Of a stretch of DNA of 64,000 bases, positions 51,069 through 59,490 are shown in pieces. The notes beneath the pieces are model-generated. The model did no database searches. It was given only the letters and a program-made list of their open reading frames with translations, and was not told the origin of the DNA. The position numbers were made by a program, and so were the translations under genes. The DNA is taken from the NCBI GenBank assembly GCA_033813635.1, contig JAPXRI010000003.1, positions 62,001 to 126,000 of the forward strand. Reading direction: 5' to 3'. Numbering within the stretch: the stretch's first letter is position 1; every line of letters begins with the position of its first letter. This DNA is from JAPXRI01 sp033813635. Lineage in GTDB: Bacteria > Bacillota > Clostridia > Oscillospirales > QAMX01.

Positions 51069-51500
51069 TTAAAAACCCATTTCCTCGAGCAGCTCGACCG
51101 CGTCCTTGATCGCGCCGGGGCAGATTTCCTTCTGGCGGCCCGGGAATTTCGCCCTCGCGTCGGGGTCTCGTATGTCGTAGCCCAGCAGCTCCCGGCATAA
51201 TACCGTGCCCTTTTTTGCCGCGTATTTTTCCATAAATTCGGAGGTGACCCGGTAACAGCGCTCCTTTGCCTCCGAGTCGCCGGCGGCGGTCTGGGCGTAT
51301 TTCAGCCCGATTGCCATCACAGCGCCGGATACCGCGCCGCAGACCTCGCCGCAGCGGAGCCCTCCGCCAAACCCTCCGTTAAATTTCATCGCGGTTTCTT
51401 CGTCGATTCCGTATTTGTCGCAGAACGCGCCGACCACGGACTGACAGCAGTTGAAGCCGCTCTGATGCAGCCCGGCCGCTCTGTTCGCTCTCTCGCTCAT
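51069..51500 (-). CDS. C_GCAxxG_C_C family redox protein
   Basis: A 143-residue helical protein with the cysteine pattern of the C-GCAxxG-C-C family: FNCCQSVVGAFC, LRCGEVCGAVSGAVMAIG, and single Cys in ERCYR, VLCRELL and ICPGAI. Members are thought to bind metal or do redox chemistry, but function is not established. It directly follows uvrA on the same strand (15-base gap), and may simply be read through from it. Confidence 0.88.
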   Translation of the reverse strand: MSERANRAAGLHQSGFNCCQSVVGAFCDKYGIDEETAMKFNGGFGGGLRCGEVCGAVSGAVMAIGLKYAQTAAGDSEAKERCYRVTSEFMEKYAAKKGTVLCRELLGYDIRDPDARAKFPGRQKEICPGAIKDAVELLEEMGF

Positions 51501-51515
51501 AGAAGTCCCATCTCC

Positions 51516-54368
51516 TCATCTTCCGCCGTCTGCCGGCGTATGCGTGCCGCGCAGATATTTTTTCAGGAACATGCCGGTATACGAGTTCCCGCACTCGGCG
51601 ACCTGCTCCGGCGTGCCGGTGCAGACGATGTTGCCGCCGAGGTCGCCCCCCTCCGGGCCGAGATCGATGATATGGTCGGCGACCTTTATCACCTCGAGAT
51701 TATGCTCGATCACGACGACGGTGTTCCCGGCGTCGGTCAGCGAGGACAGAACGTCGATCAGCTTGTGTACGTCGGCGACGTGGAGGCCGGTGGTCGGCTC
51801 GTCGAGGATGTACAGCGTCCGCCCGGTTGAGCGTTTCGAGAGCTCGGTCGCCAGCTTTACCCGCTGCGCCTCGCCGCCGGAAAGCGTTGTCGACGGCTGC
51901 CCGAGCTTGATATAGCCGAGACCGACCTCGGCGAGCGTCGTCAGCTTGCGGCGGAGCTTCGGTATGTTTTCGAAGAACGGAAGAGCTTCGTCCACCGTCA
52001 TTTCGAGCACCTCATAGATATTTTTCCCTTTATATCTGACCTCGAGCGTCTCGCGGTTGTAGCGCTTGCCCTTGCAGACATCGCACGGGACGTAGACGTC
52101 CGGCAAAAAATGCATCTCGATTTTTATCAGCCCGTCGCCCTCGCAGGCCTCGCACCTGCCGCCCCTGATGTTGAACGAGAACCTGCCGGGCCCGTAGCCC
52201 CGGGATTTTGCGTCCTGCGTCTGGGCGAAAAGCTCCCGGATGTCCCCGAAAAGCCCGGTGTAGGTGGCCGGATTTGAGCGGGGCGTTCTGCCGATCGGCG
52301 ACTGGTCGATTTCGATTACCTTGTCCAGCGCGTCGAGCCCCTCGACCGAGTCGTGGGCGCCAGGCCGGCACCGGGCGCCGTTAAGCTCCGACGCGAGCTT
52401 TTTGTAAAGAATCTCATTGACGAGACTCGATTTGCCGGAGCCGGACACGCCGGTGACGCAGATGAACTTCCCCAGCGGAAAGCCGACGTCAATCGATTTC
52501 AGATTATGCTCCCGAGCCCCGCGGATCGTGAGGACCCTGCCGTTGCCCTCTCTGCGCTTGTCCGGTACCGGAATAAACAGCTCGCCCTTGAGATATTTCC
52601 CGGTGATTGAGTTCGGGCAGGCCTTAATATCGTCCACGGTGCCCTGGCAGATCACCCGTCCCCCGTTTACCCCGGCTCCCGGACCTATGTCCACGATATG
52701 GTCCGCAGCGTACATGGTGTCCTCGTCGTGTTCGACGACGATCAGCGTGTTGCCCAGGTCGCGGAGACGTTTGAGGGTTTCCAGAAGCTTTGCGTTGTCC
52801 CGCTGATGGAGGCCGATGCTGGGCTCGTCGAGGATATACAAAACGCCCATCAGCGACGAGCCTATCTGGGTCGCCAGCCGGATTCTCTGGCTCTCCCCGC
52901 CGGAAAGGGTTCCGGCGGCGCGGGAGAGCGTCAGATAGTCGAGCCCCACGTTTGAGAGGAAGTTCAGCCGGGTGAGAATCTCATGGACGATCTTTCCGGC
53001 GATCAGCCCCTCGGTCTTCGTCAAAGGGACCGATTCGATAAACCTCGCTGCCTCGTTGATCGGCAGCTCGCAGTAATCCGATATGTTAATGCCGCCGACG
53101 GTCACGGCGAGGGATTCCTTTTTCAAACGCTTGCCGTTGCAGGCCGGGCATGGGATGGGGCTCATATACTCCTCGTAATAGGCCTTCGCCTCGTCGCTTC
53201 CGGTCTCGCGGTACCGGCGCTCAAGGTTGGGGATCACTCCCTCGAAGGCGCTGTTCCAGTAGCCGCCGCCGTGCTCGGAGGGGCGCTCGAGCTTCAGCTT
53301 CCTGCCGTTCGTGCCGTACAGAAATAAATCCAGCTGTTCCTTCGGCAACTCCCGGACCGGTACGTCCAGCGGCACGCCGTATTCGCGCGAGATCGCGTCG
53401 AAGAATATGCGCGCCATCATATTTTTTTCGTTGTAGTGCCAGCCGTTGGCGAAAACCGCGCCCTCTCTGATCGAGAGCCCGGGGTCGGGGATGACCCTGT
53501 CGGGGTCTATCTTAAGCATCGCGCCCAGTCCGGTGCATTCGGGGCAGGCGCCGTAGGGGTTGTTGAACGAGAACATTCGAGGCGTGAGCTCCTCGATAGA
53601 GATGCCGCAGTCCTCGCAGGCGTAATTCTGGGAGAACAGAAGCTCCTCCCCTCCGATTACGTCGATAATCACCAGCCCGCCGGCAAGGGAGGCCGCGGTT
53701 TCCACCGAGTCTGTGACCCTCCGGTGCAGGTCCGGCTTAATGACGAGCCGGTCTACGATGATCTCGATATTGTGCTTCTTGTTTTTATCAAGGCGGATCT
53801 CCTCTGAGAGGTCGTAGAGTATGCCGTCCACCCGCACCCTGACGTAGCCGCTGCGCCGGGCGTCCTCGAATACCTTGGCGTATTCGCCCTTCCTCGCTCT
53901 GACCACAGGGGAAAGCACCTGTATTTTTGTCCCCTCCGGCAGCGCCATCACGGCGTCGATGATCTGGTCGATGGTCTGCTGGGTGATCGGCTTGCCGCAT
54001 TTCGGACAGTGCGGCCGGCCTATGCGGGCCCAAAGCAGGCGCAGATAGTCGTAGATTTCGGTGACGGTGCCGACGGTCGAACGCGGGTTTTTAGAGGTGG
54101 TCTTCTGATCGATCGAAATCGCGGGCGAAAGGCCCTCGATGGAGTCGACGTCCGGCTTGTCCATCTGGCCTAAAAACTGCCTCGCATAGGACGAAAGAGA
54201 CTCGATGTACCGCCGCTGTCCCTCGGCGTAGATCGTGTCTAAGGCCAGGCTCGATTTTCCGGAGCCGGAGAGCCCTGTGAAAACGATGAGCTTGTTCCTC
54301 GGTATTGTCAGATCGAAGTTTTTCAGGTTGTGCTCCCTCGCGCCGCGGATAACGATATTGTCATGCAT
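51516..54368 (-). CDS. uvrA: Excinuclease ABC subunit A
   Basis: DNA damage sensor of nucleotide excision repair. Two ABC ATPase modules, with Walker A GLSGSGKSS at residues 33-41 and GVSGSGKSS near 646, two zinc fingers (CEDCGISIEELTPRMFSFNNPYGACPECTG-type and CEACEGDG ... CDVCKGKRY), and two signatures (TLSGGESQRIRLATQIGS and TLSGGEAQRVKLATELSK). Length 950 aa. It follows uvrB with an unusual 135-base repetitive spacer. The ribosome-binding site (AAAGGG) is rather far from the ATG. Confidence 0.98.
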   Translation of the reverse strand: MHDNIVIRGAREHNLKNFDLTIPRNKLIVFTGLSGSGKSSLALDTIYAEGQRRYIESLSSYARQFLGQMDKPDVDSIEGLSPAISIDQKTTSKNPRSTVGTVTEIYDYLRLLWARIGRPHCPKCGKPITQQTIDQIIDAVMALPEGTKIQVLSPVVRARKGEYAKVFEDARRSGYVRVRVDGILYDLSEEIRLDKNKKHNIEIIVDRLVIKPDLHRRVTDSVETAASLAGGLVIIDVIGGEELLFSQNYACEDCGISIEELTPRMFSFNNPYGACPECTGLGAMLKIDPDRVIPDPGLSIREGAVFANGWHYNEKNMMARIFFDAISREYGVPLDVPVRELPKEQLDLFLYGTNGRKLKLERPSEHGGGYWNSAFEGVIPNLERRYRETGSDEAKAYYEEYMSPIPCPACNGKRLKKESLAVTVGGINISDYCELPINEAARFIESVPLTKTEGLIAGKIVHEILTRLNFLSNVGLDYLTLSRAAGTLSGGESQRIRLATQIGSSLMGVLYILDEPSIGLHQRDNAKLLETLKRLRDLGNTLIVVEHDEDTMYAADHIVDIGPGAGVNGGRVICQGTVDDIKACPNSITGKYLKGELFIPVPDKRREGNGRVLTIRGAREHNLKSIDVGFPLGKFICVTGVSGSGKSSLVNEILYKKLASELNGARCRPGAHDSVEGLDALDKVIEIDQSPIGRTPRSNPATYTGLFGDIRELFAQTQDAKSRGYGPGRFSFNIRGGRCEACEGDGLIKIEMHFLPDVYVPCDVCKGKRYNRETLEVRYKGKNIYEVLEMTVDEALPFFENIPKLRRKLTTLAEVGLGYIKLGQPSTTLSGGEAQRVKLATELSKRSTGRTLYILDEPTTGLHVADVHKLIDVLSSLTDAGNTVVVIEHNLEVIKVADHIIDLGPEGGDLGGNIVCTGTPEQVAECGNSYTGMFLKKYLRGTHTPADGGR

Positions 54369-54427
54369 AATAAACGTATGCCCTTTCTTTTTTTGTATAA
54401 ATATGCAAAGCGCCGCGAAAAATCGGG

Positions 54428-54503
54428 TAAAAAACGGTCCGAAACGGGGCTAAAACGGGCGCAAAACGGTCCGAAAAAGGTTCAAAACGGGGCGTATACG
54501 GGG
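54428..54503. repeat. Degenerate short tandem repeats between uvrB and uvrA
   Basis: About seven imperfect 10-12 bp units of the type AAAACGGTCCG or AAAACGGGGC in a row, in the spacer after the uvrB stop. No coding frame and no T-tract. Confidence 0.6.
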
Positions 54504-56465
54504 CTATTTTGCCCCTTTCAGCTCTATAATTCTGTCCCTGAGCAGAGCGGCGTATTCAAACTCCATCAATTTTGAGGCCTGCTTCATATCTTTGGTCAGC
54601 TTGTCAATCAGCCGCGACCGCTCCTCGGCGGTCATGTATTTCTCGTCCTTCTCATTTTCGCTGACATCCTTGCCGACTTCAATCAGGTCGCGGATGCCCT
54701 TTTGAACCGTTTTCGGCGTGATGCCGTGCGCCTCGTTGAAGGCCTTCTGAATGCTCCTGCGGCGGGTAGTTTCGTCGATCGCCTTTTGCATCGACTCGGT
54801 GACGGAGTCGGCGTACAAAACCACCTTCCCGGCGGCGTTGCGCGCCGCGCGGCCGATAATCTGAATAAGCGAGGTCTCGCTGCGCAGGAAGCCCTCCTTG
54901 TCCGCGTCAAGCACTGCGACCAGCGAGACTTCGGGCAGGTCAAGCCCCTCGCGCAACAGGTTGATGCCGACGAGCACGTCGAACTTCCCCATGCGGAGGT
55001 CGCGCAGCAGCTCGATCCGCTCCATGGTGTCCACCCCGTGGTGGATATAGCGGACCCTTATGCCGGAATCCTTCAAATACGCGGTCAGGTCTTCCGCCAT
55101 TTTCTTTGTCAGCGTGGTGACCAGCACGCGCTCCTTGCGGGCGGCTCGGGCGTTGATCTCGCCAATCAGGTCGTCCACCTGTCCGACCGCCGGGCGGACA
55201 TCCACCTCCGGGTCAAGAAGCCCGGTGGGGCGGATAACCTGCTCGACTATCTGGCCGGAACGGGAGCGCTCATAATCGCCCGGCGTCGCCGAAACGTAAA
55301 TAACCTGGTTTATCTTTTCGTTGAACTCCTCGAAGGTGAGCGGCCGGTTGTCGAGGGCGCTCGGCAGGCGGAAGCCGTAATCGACGAGTGTCTGCTTGCG
55401 GGAGCGGTCGCCGGCGTACATGCCGCGTATCTGCGGCAGCGACACGTGGGACTCGTCAATGAACATCAGAAAGTCCTTCGGAAAGTAGTCCAGCAGCGTG
55501 TAGGGCGCGCTGCCCGGCGGGCGGGCGGAGAGAATGCGCGAGTAGTTCTCGATTCCGCTGCATATACCGATCTGCGAGATCATCTCGATATCATTAAGCG
55601 TCCTCTCCCGGATGCGCTGCGCCTCGATCAGCTTTCCGTGGTCCTCGAAGTACTTTACCCTGTCCCACATCTCGTTTTCGATCTCTACGAGGGCGCGCTT
55701 AAGCTTTTCATCGTTAGTGGCGTGGTGGCTTGTGGGGTAGACGGCGGCGTGCTTCAGCTCGCGCAGCCGCTTGCCCGTCAGCACGTCGACCTCGGACAGG
55801 CGCTCGATCTCGTCGCCGAAAAACTCGACTCTGACCGCGATATTTTCGCTCCACGCCGGGAAAATTTCGACGGTGTCGCCCCTTACCCGGAAGGTCGAGC
55901 GGACAAAGTTGACGTCGTTTCGCGTGAACTGAATTTCCACGAGCTTTTTGATAAGGCTCTCCCGGGAATACGCCATGCCCGGGCGGAGCGAGAGCATCAG
56001 CCCGGTATAGTCCTCCGGGTCGCCCAACCCGTAAATACAGGAGACGCTGGCGACGATGATCACGTCGCGCCGCTCAAACAGCGAAAACGTCGCCGAGTGG
56101 CGGAGACGGTCAATCTCGTCGTTCCGGGACGAGTCCTTTTCGATATAGGTATCCGTCAGAGGCATGTAGGCCTCCGGCTGGTAGTAGTCAAAATAGGAGA
56201 TGAAGTATTCGACGGCGTTGTTCGGGAAAAACTCCTTGAACTCCGCGCAGAGCTGCGCCGCGAGGGTCTTGTTGTGCGCAAAAACGAGCGTCGGCCTCTG
56301 CACGCGCTCGATAACCTTAGCCATCGTATAGGTTTTTCCCGAGCCGGTGACACCGAGCAGCGTCTGCTCCGTCAGCCCGTTCTCGACGCCCGCAGCCAAC
56401 GCCTCGATCGCCTCCGGCTGGTCCCCCGCGGGTTTGAAATCCGAAACAAGCTCGAACCGGTCCAA
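54504..56465 (-). CDS. uvrB: Excinuclease ABC subunit B
   Basis: Helicase-like damage verification subunit. Walker A GVTGSGKTYTMA near residue 40, the beta-hairpin region YFDYYQPEAYMP, helicase motifs (MFIDESHV, QIIGRAARN) and a C-terminal UVR domain (RLIDKLTKDMKQASKLMEFEYAALLRDRI) are present. Length 653 aa from TTG 56465, which follows a run of ten G (minus strand) acting as the ribosome-binding site. The frame extends further upstream but the promoter lies inside that extension. Controlled by a consensus SigA promoter with a LexA-like box. Confidence 0.97.
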   Translation of the reverse strand: MDRFELVSDFKPAGDQPEAIEALAAGVENGLTEQTLLGVTGSGKTYTMAKVIERVQRPTLVFAHNKTLAAQLCAEFKEFFPNNAVEYFISYFDYYQPEAYMPLTDTYIEKDSSRNDEIDRLRHSATFSLFERRDVIIVASVSCIYGLGDPEDYTGLMLSLRPGMAYSRESLIKKLVEIQFTRNDVNFVRSTFRVRGDTVEIFPAWSENIAVRVEFFGDEIERLSEVDVLTGKRLRELKHAAVYPTSHHATNDEKLKRALVEIENEMWDRVKYFEDHGKLIEAQRIRERTLNDIEMISQIGICSGIENYSRILSARPPGSAPYTLLDYFPKDFLMFIDESHVSLPQIRGMYAGDRSRKQTLVDYGFRLPSALDNRPLTFEEFNEKINQVIYVSATPGDYERSRSGQIVEQVIRPTGLLDPEVDVRPAVGQVDDLIGEINARAARKERVLVTTLTKKMAEDLTAYLKDSGIRVRYIHHGVDTMERIELLRDLRMGKFDVLVGINLLREGLDLPEVSLVAVLDADKEGFLRSETSLIQIIGRAARNAAGKVVLYADSVTESMQKAIDETTRRRSIQKAFNEAHGITPKTVQKGIRDLIEVGKDVSENEKDEKYMTAEERSRLIDKLTKDMKQASKLMEFEYAALLRDRIIELKGAK

Positions 56466-56470
56466 GAAAA

Positions 56471-56480
56471 CCCCCCCCCC
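56471..56480 (-). promoter_or_regulatory. Ten-G Shine-Dalgarno tract of uvrB
   Basis: Exactly ten C on the plus strand, five bases from the TTG start codon. It occupies the ribosome-binding position, so changes in tract length would alter spacing rather than frame. Confidence 0.6.
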
Positions 56481-56511
56481 TTTAGTATAACACACATAGT
56501 ATATCCATAAT

Positions 56512-56540
56512 ATTATATCAGAACATTTGTTTGATGTCAA
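56512..56540 (-). promoter_or_regulatory. Consensus SigA promoter of uvrBA
   Basis: Minus-strand TTGACA, 17-base spacer, TATAAT: a perfect match in both hexamers and spacing. Confidence 0.88.
56520..56533. promoter_or_regulatory. LexA/DinR (SOS) box in the uvrBA promoter spacer
   Basis: AGAACATTTGTTTG fits the Gram-positive SOS box CGAACrnryGTTYG at 12 of 14 positions, with the GAAC-N4-GTT core intact. It lies wholly between the -35 and -10 elements. Confidence 0.7.
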
Positions 56541-56614
56541 TGGAAGAAAAACGGAATACCCGGCCGGGTCCGCTAAAAGATGAAATCGGTAATATAAAGC
56601 GTGTAGCTTTGCGT

Positions 56615-56643
56615 TTGACTTTTTTTATAATTATTTCTATAAT
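56615..56643 (+). promoter_or_regulatory. SigA promoter of the metallophosphoesterase gene
   Basis: TTGACT, 17-base spacer, TATAAT. A 12-bp perfect palindrome ACCCGGCCGGGT at 56558-56569 lies between this and the divergent uvrB promoter. Confidence 0.78.
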
Positions 56644-56661
56644 AACCTAGGGATGAGATAT

Positions 56662-57459
56662 ATGCTGAATTTACGGAAAATCAAGCTTAATATAGGAACA
56701 GTCAGACCGATACGCGTGTTGCATTTTACCGACGCGCATCTTACCTTTGCAAACGATGCCGACGGCGCCGAAATGCAGATTCACGCACGGAGCCGCGGGG
56801 ACGCTTTTAAAAAGGAAGCGGATTTTCCGCAGAAAAGCCCGGAGGAGTATCTGCGGGAGGCACTGGAGCTTTCCGAATCCTACGACGCGGCAGTGGTCAC
56901 GGGGGACGTGCTGGACTTTACCTCTATTGAAAACAAAAGAGTTGCGAAGGAGATGTTCAGGGATTTCGACGGCATGTGCTGCGCCGGCAACCACGAGTTC
57001 TGCCCGATGGTGGGCATACCGGACTCCTTTGAGCGGATGCGTAAAACTTACGGTGATATACGGAATGTATTCGGGAAAGATATTTTTTTCGACAGCAGAG
57101 TTGCCGGCGGCGTTAACCTTATAGCTGTCGACAACAGCTGCTTTGTATGGACCGAGGAACAGAGAAAGAGGTTCCTTAAAGAATTTGAAAAGGGATACCC
57201 CTGCCTGGTTTTCTGCCATACTCCGATTCTCGAGGCAAATCTGTGGCATAACCCCTCTCATCACGATCTGGCGGTTACTGAAAAAGAGGCGGAGTTTACC
57301 CGCGGCGTTACAGAAATGCTGATTGACGAACCCCTTGTGAAAGCGTTTTTTGCGGGGCATTACCACATTAACGGCGAACAGACGCTTGAAAACGGAAAAA
57401 TCTGCTATGTCACAGGCGGGCTTTTCAAGGGCATTGCCACCGAGATTGAAATATTATAA
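56662..57459 (+). CDS. Metallophosphoesterase (calcineurin-like)
   Basis: A 265-residue phosphoesterase with all motif blocks of the fold: LHFTDAHL (DxH), VVTGDVLDF (GDxxD), CAGNHEF (GNHE), LVFCHTPIL and FAGHYHING (GHxH), binding two metal ions. No signal peptide or membrane segment. ATG 56662 is chosen because the earlier ATG 56653 lies at the predicted transcription start. It is divergent from uvrB and followed after 25 bases by a nucleoside hydrolase, so it may act on nucleotides; this is inference. Confidence 0.88.
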   Translation: MLNLRKIKLNIGTVRPIRVLHFTDAHLTFANDADGAEMQIHARSRGDAFKKEADFPQKSPEEYLREALELSESYDAAVVTGDVLDFTSIENKRVAKEMFRDFDGMCCAGNHEFCPMVGIPDSFERMRKTYGDIRNVFGKDIFFDSRVAGGVNLIAVDNSCFVWTEEQRKRFLKEFEKGYPCLVFCHTPILEANLWHNPSHHDLAVTEKEAEFTRGVTEMLIDEPLVKAFFAGHYHINGEQTLENGKICYVTGGLFKGIATEIEIL

Positions 57460-57484
57460 ATCAAAACGAGGAGACGGATTTCAT

Positions 57485-58384
57485 ATGAAAAAGCGCGGGG
57501 TTATTTTGGATACGGATATCGGGCCGGACTGCGACGACGTGGGGGCGCTGGCGATTTTGCTAAACGCGGAGAAGGCGGGGGTCTGCGAGATCGCGGCGGT
57601 CACACACTGCACCTCCAACCCTTACGGGGCGGGGTGCATCGACGCGATCTGCACTTACATGGGCAGACCGGATATGAAAATCGGGACGCTGAAGCGGCCC
57701 GGGGTGCTCGACGGGCCGGAGGGCAGGGTTTACAACGAATATATCGCCAAAAACTACCCAAACAGGTATCCGGACGGCGAGGGGGCCGAGGACGCCGTCA
57801 GGGTGATCCGCAGAGCGATGGCGGAATACGACGAGATAACGCTGATCTCCATCGGCCCGTACGGCAACATCTCCGATTTTCTGGACAGCGGCGCGGACGA
57901 CATAAGCCCGCTCAACGGCGTCGAGCTGGCGCGAAAAAAGGCCCCGCTGCTGGTAAGCATGGCGGGGAGGCTTAAGGGCGGAAACAGGGAGTTCAATGTC
58001 TATATCGAGCCGAAGGCCAGCGCTAACGTTATGAAAAAATGGCCCGGCAGGATCGTTTTCTCGCTGTTTGAGACCGGGGTCGATGTACTGACCGGCGGCG
58101 ATATCAACGAAAGGCTCGGGGCGGAGCATCCGGTCGCGAAGGCCTATACGCTGTACTGCCGCGGGGAAGCGCACGCGAGCTTTGATCTGACGGCGGTCGT
58201 CTGGGCCCTCTACCCGGATATCGGGCTTTTCCGCGAAAGCGTGAAAGGGTTTTTAAGCGTGGACGAAAACGACGGCTCGAACGTGTGGACCGAGTGCGAA
58301 AACGGGAGGCACACTTATTTTGAAAAGGCCGCGCCGCCGGAACTTATCGCCGAGAAGCTCGACGCGCTGATGCGGGGGAACTAA
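57485..58384 (+). CDS. Nucleoside hydrolase family protein
   Basis: A 299-residue protein of the inosine-uridine nucleoside hydrolase superfamily. The calcium-binding DTDIGPDCDDVGALAIL is at residues 8-24. Later positions fit the divergent nucleoside-hydrolase-like branch more than canonical RihA/B/C, so a non-nucleoside glycosidic substrate is possible. ATG 57485 follows GAGGAG. It converges with the bofA-like gene with a 4-base overlap. Confidence 0.87.
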   Translation: MKKRGVILDTDIGPDCDDVGALAILLNAEKAGVCEIAAVTHCTSNPYGAGCIDAICTYMGRPDMKIGTLKRPGVLDGPEGRVYNEYIAKNYPNRYPDGEGAEDAVRVIRRAMAEYDEITLISIGPYGNISDFLDSGADDISPLNGVELARKKAPLLVSMAGRLKGGNREFNVYIEPKASANVMKKWPGRIVFSLFETGVDVLTGGDINERLGAEHPVAKAYTLYCRGEAHASFDLTAVVWALYPDIGLFRESVKGFLSVDENDGSNVWTECENGRHTYFEKAAPPELIAEKLDALMRGN

Positions 58385-58590
58385 AAAAGAAGCCGGAGCG
58401 AGATAAGGAGCAGCAGCCCGGGCGTTCCGAGGACGGCGATCACCGCGGCGTTCGGGATGTTCGGGGACGGCAGAAACCTTGCGTCACTGAGAAAATATGC
58501 GGCGACCGTCAGCGTGCAGAGCGCGGCGGTGAACCTGAGAATCAGGCCGAACAGCATGGACGCAATCCGCCCGGCGGCAGAACGGCTCAT
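58381..58590 (-). CDS. bofA: BofA-like pro-SigmaK processing inhibitor
   Basis: A 69-residue protein with two hydrophobic segments and the BofA-like C-terminus NIPNAAVIAVLGTPGLLLLISLRLLF. BofA holds the SpoIVFB protease inactive in the outer forespore membrane. The gene overlaps the upstream DUF2508 gene by 4 bases (ATGA), reproducing the yaaL-bofA pair of Firmicutes; recR, usually before them, is not seen here. The short length makes the family call moderately certain. Confidence 0.7.
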   Translation of the reverse strand: MSRSAAGRIASMLFGLILRFTAALCTLTVAAYFLSDARFLPSPNIPNAAVIAVLGTPGLLLLISLRLLF

Positions 58591-58895
58591 GTCCGGACCT
58601 CCGCGCGGTCGCGCGGGGGAAGGAATACCGAATATTCATATGCCGGCTCGAGAACGACCTCCGGGGCGAGATCCCTGATTACCCTGAGCGCGTAGCACAT
58701 TCTAGCCTCAGCCGCTTTCATATCGTAGATCGCGGCGTCAATCAGGACGGGGTCGGTGGCGTAGGAAAAGGCCTTGGAGGCGACCGTATACCGTTCGCCT
58801 GCTTCGTTCCAGATTTCATACGCCGCTTCTATCTCGGTGCAGGGCTGCCGTTTAAGCTTTTTGTTGAAAAGCTTTGAGCTGAAAAGCTTCATCAT
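58587..58895 (-). CDS. DUF2508 (YaaL-like) protein
   Basis: A 102-residue helical protein with the family core DPVLIDAAIYDMKAAEARMCYALRVIRD. Function unknown; in Firmicutes it is usually encoded between recR and bofA, and here it precedes the bofA-like gene. The chosen ATG 58895 is 11 bases after AAGGAG; ATG 58892 or the GTG 58919 are alternatives (the GTG lies upstream of the ribosome-binding site). Confidence 0.8.
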   Translation of the reverse strand: MMKLFSSKLFNKKLKRQPCTEIEAAYEIWNEAGERYTVASKAFSYATDPVLIDAAIYDMKAAEARMCYALRVIRDLAPEVVLEPAYEYSVFLPPRDRAEVRT

Positions 58896-59270
58896 GGCTT
58901 TTTTCACTCCTTTACCCACGGGATTTTACAGTTTGTCCTTCGCTTATTTATATGTTAATATTTGACTGATATGCCAAATATTATACACGGAGACACCAAT
59001 TGGCTTGAATATTTGCGCGCCGTCAGACACAAGATAGACCCGGACGATACAGATTCGATGAGCGGTCGCGCGGTAACGCGGTCGGGATTCGGGTTTGTTG
59101 ATGTCCCGACCGTGACATTTCTGTGGTGCCGCATCAGGCGCTGTATAGCAACAGCGGGCTGCTTTTCGGAATTTGAATTCATCGCTTTTTGAGCGGGAAT
59201 GACTCATTTTCTTCTTTGCGCCTATGAGGCAAAGCTTCTTACGGGCGTGCAGTATAATTGAAACGGTCGC

Positions 59271-59298
59271 AGGGGGTGCAGCATTGGCTGCACCCCCT
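59271..59298. terminator. 12-bp GC-rich hairpin
   Basis: AGGGGGTGCAGC, loop ATTG, then GCTGCACCCCCT: a perfect stem and tetraloop, with only TTG following. A terminator on neither strand is convincing; it may be an RNA structural element. Confidence 0.55.
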
Positions 59299-59301
59299 TT
59301 G

Positions 59302-59352
59302 AAAAACCGCGGTGTTCAACGTCATTATATGACGTTGAACACCGCGGTTTTT
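59302..59352. terminator. Perfect 23-bp inverted repeat before addB
   Basis: Arms at 59302-59324 and 59330-59352, loop TTATA. One side starts AAAAA and the other ends TTTTT, so it reads as a bidirectional terminator, though no flanking gene clearly needs it on the minus strand. Confidence 0.75.
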
Positions 59353-59490
59353 CCGGCTTGGTGGAAATTTTTATAAGGTTTTTCCGACTTAGGCGGAGTT
59401 TTCGGTGTACGGTTTATCGGACTGCGGAAACTGGAAAAACAGTGCGTTTTGTGGTAAAATAGCATAAAAGTCGCGGAGCGGGGCGGTTTT

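Larger units (their letters stand above)
58896..59490. other. Non-coding interval before addB
   Basis: About 595 bases without a convincing gene. A 73-codon frame from ATG 58971 to 59192 lacks a ribosome-binding site and resembles nothing known. The right part holds two perfect hairpins (59271-59298 and 59302-59352). A TATAAT at 59253-59258 has no good -35. Close to addB, TGGAAA-17-TAAAAT (59432-59460) is a weak promoter candidate. Confidence 0.6.

Noticed and set aside
54702..56510. 602-codon plus-strand open frame opposite uvrB
   Set aside because: Shadow frame of uvrB, without a ribosome-binding site or recognisable motif.
58971..59192. 73-codon frame in the gap before addB
   Set aside because: No ribosome-binding site, Cys/Arg-rich end and overlapping antisense frames; not supportable as a gene.
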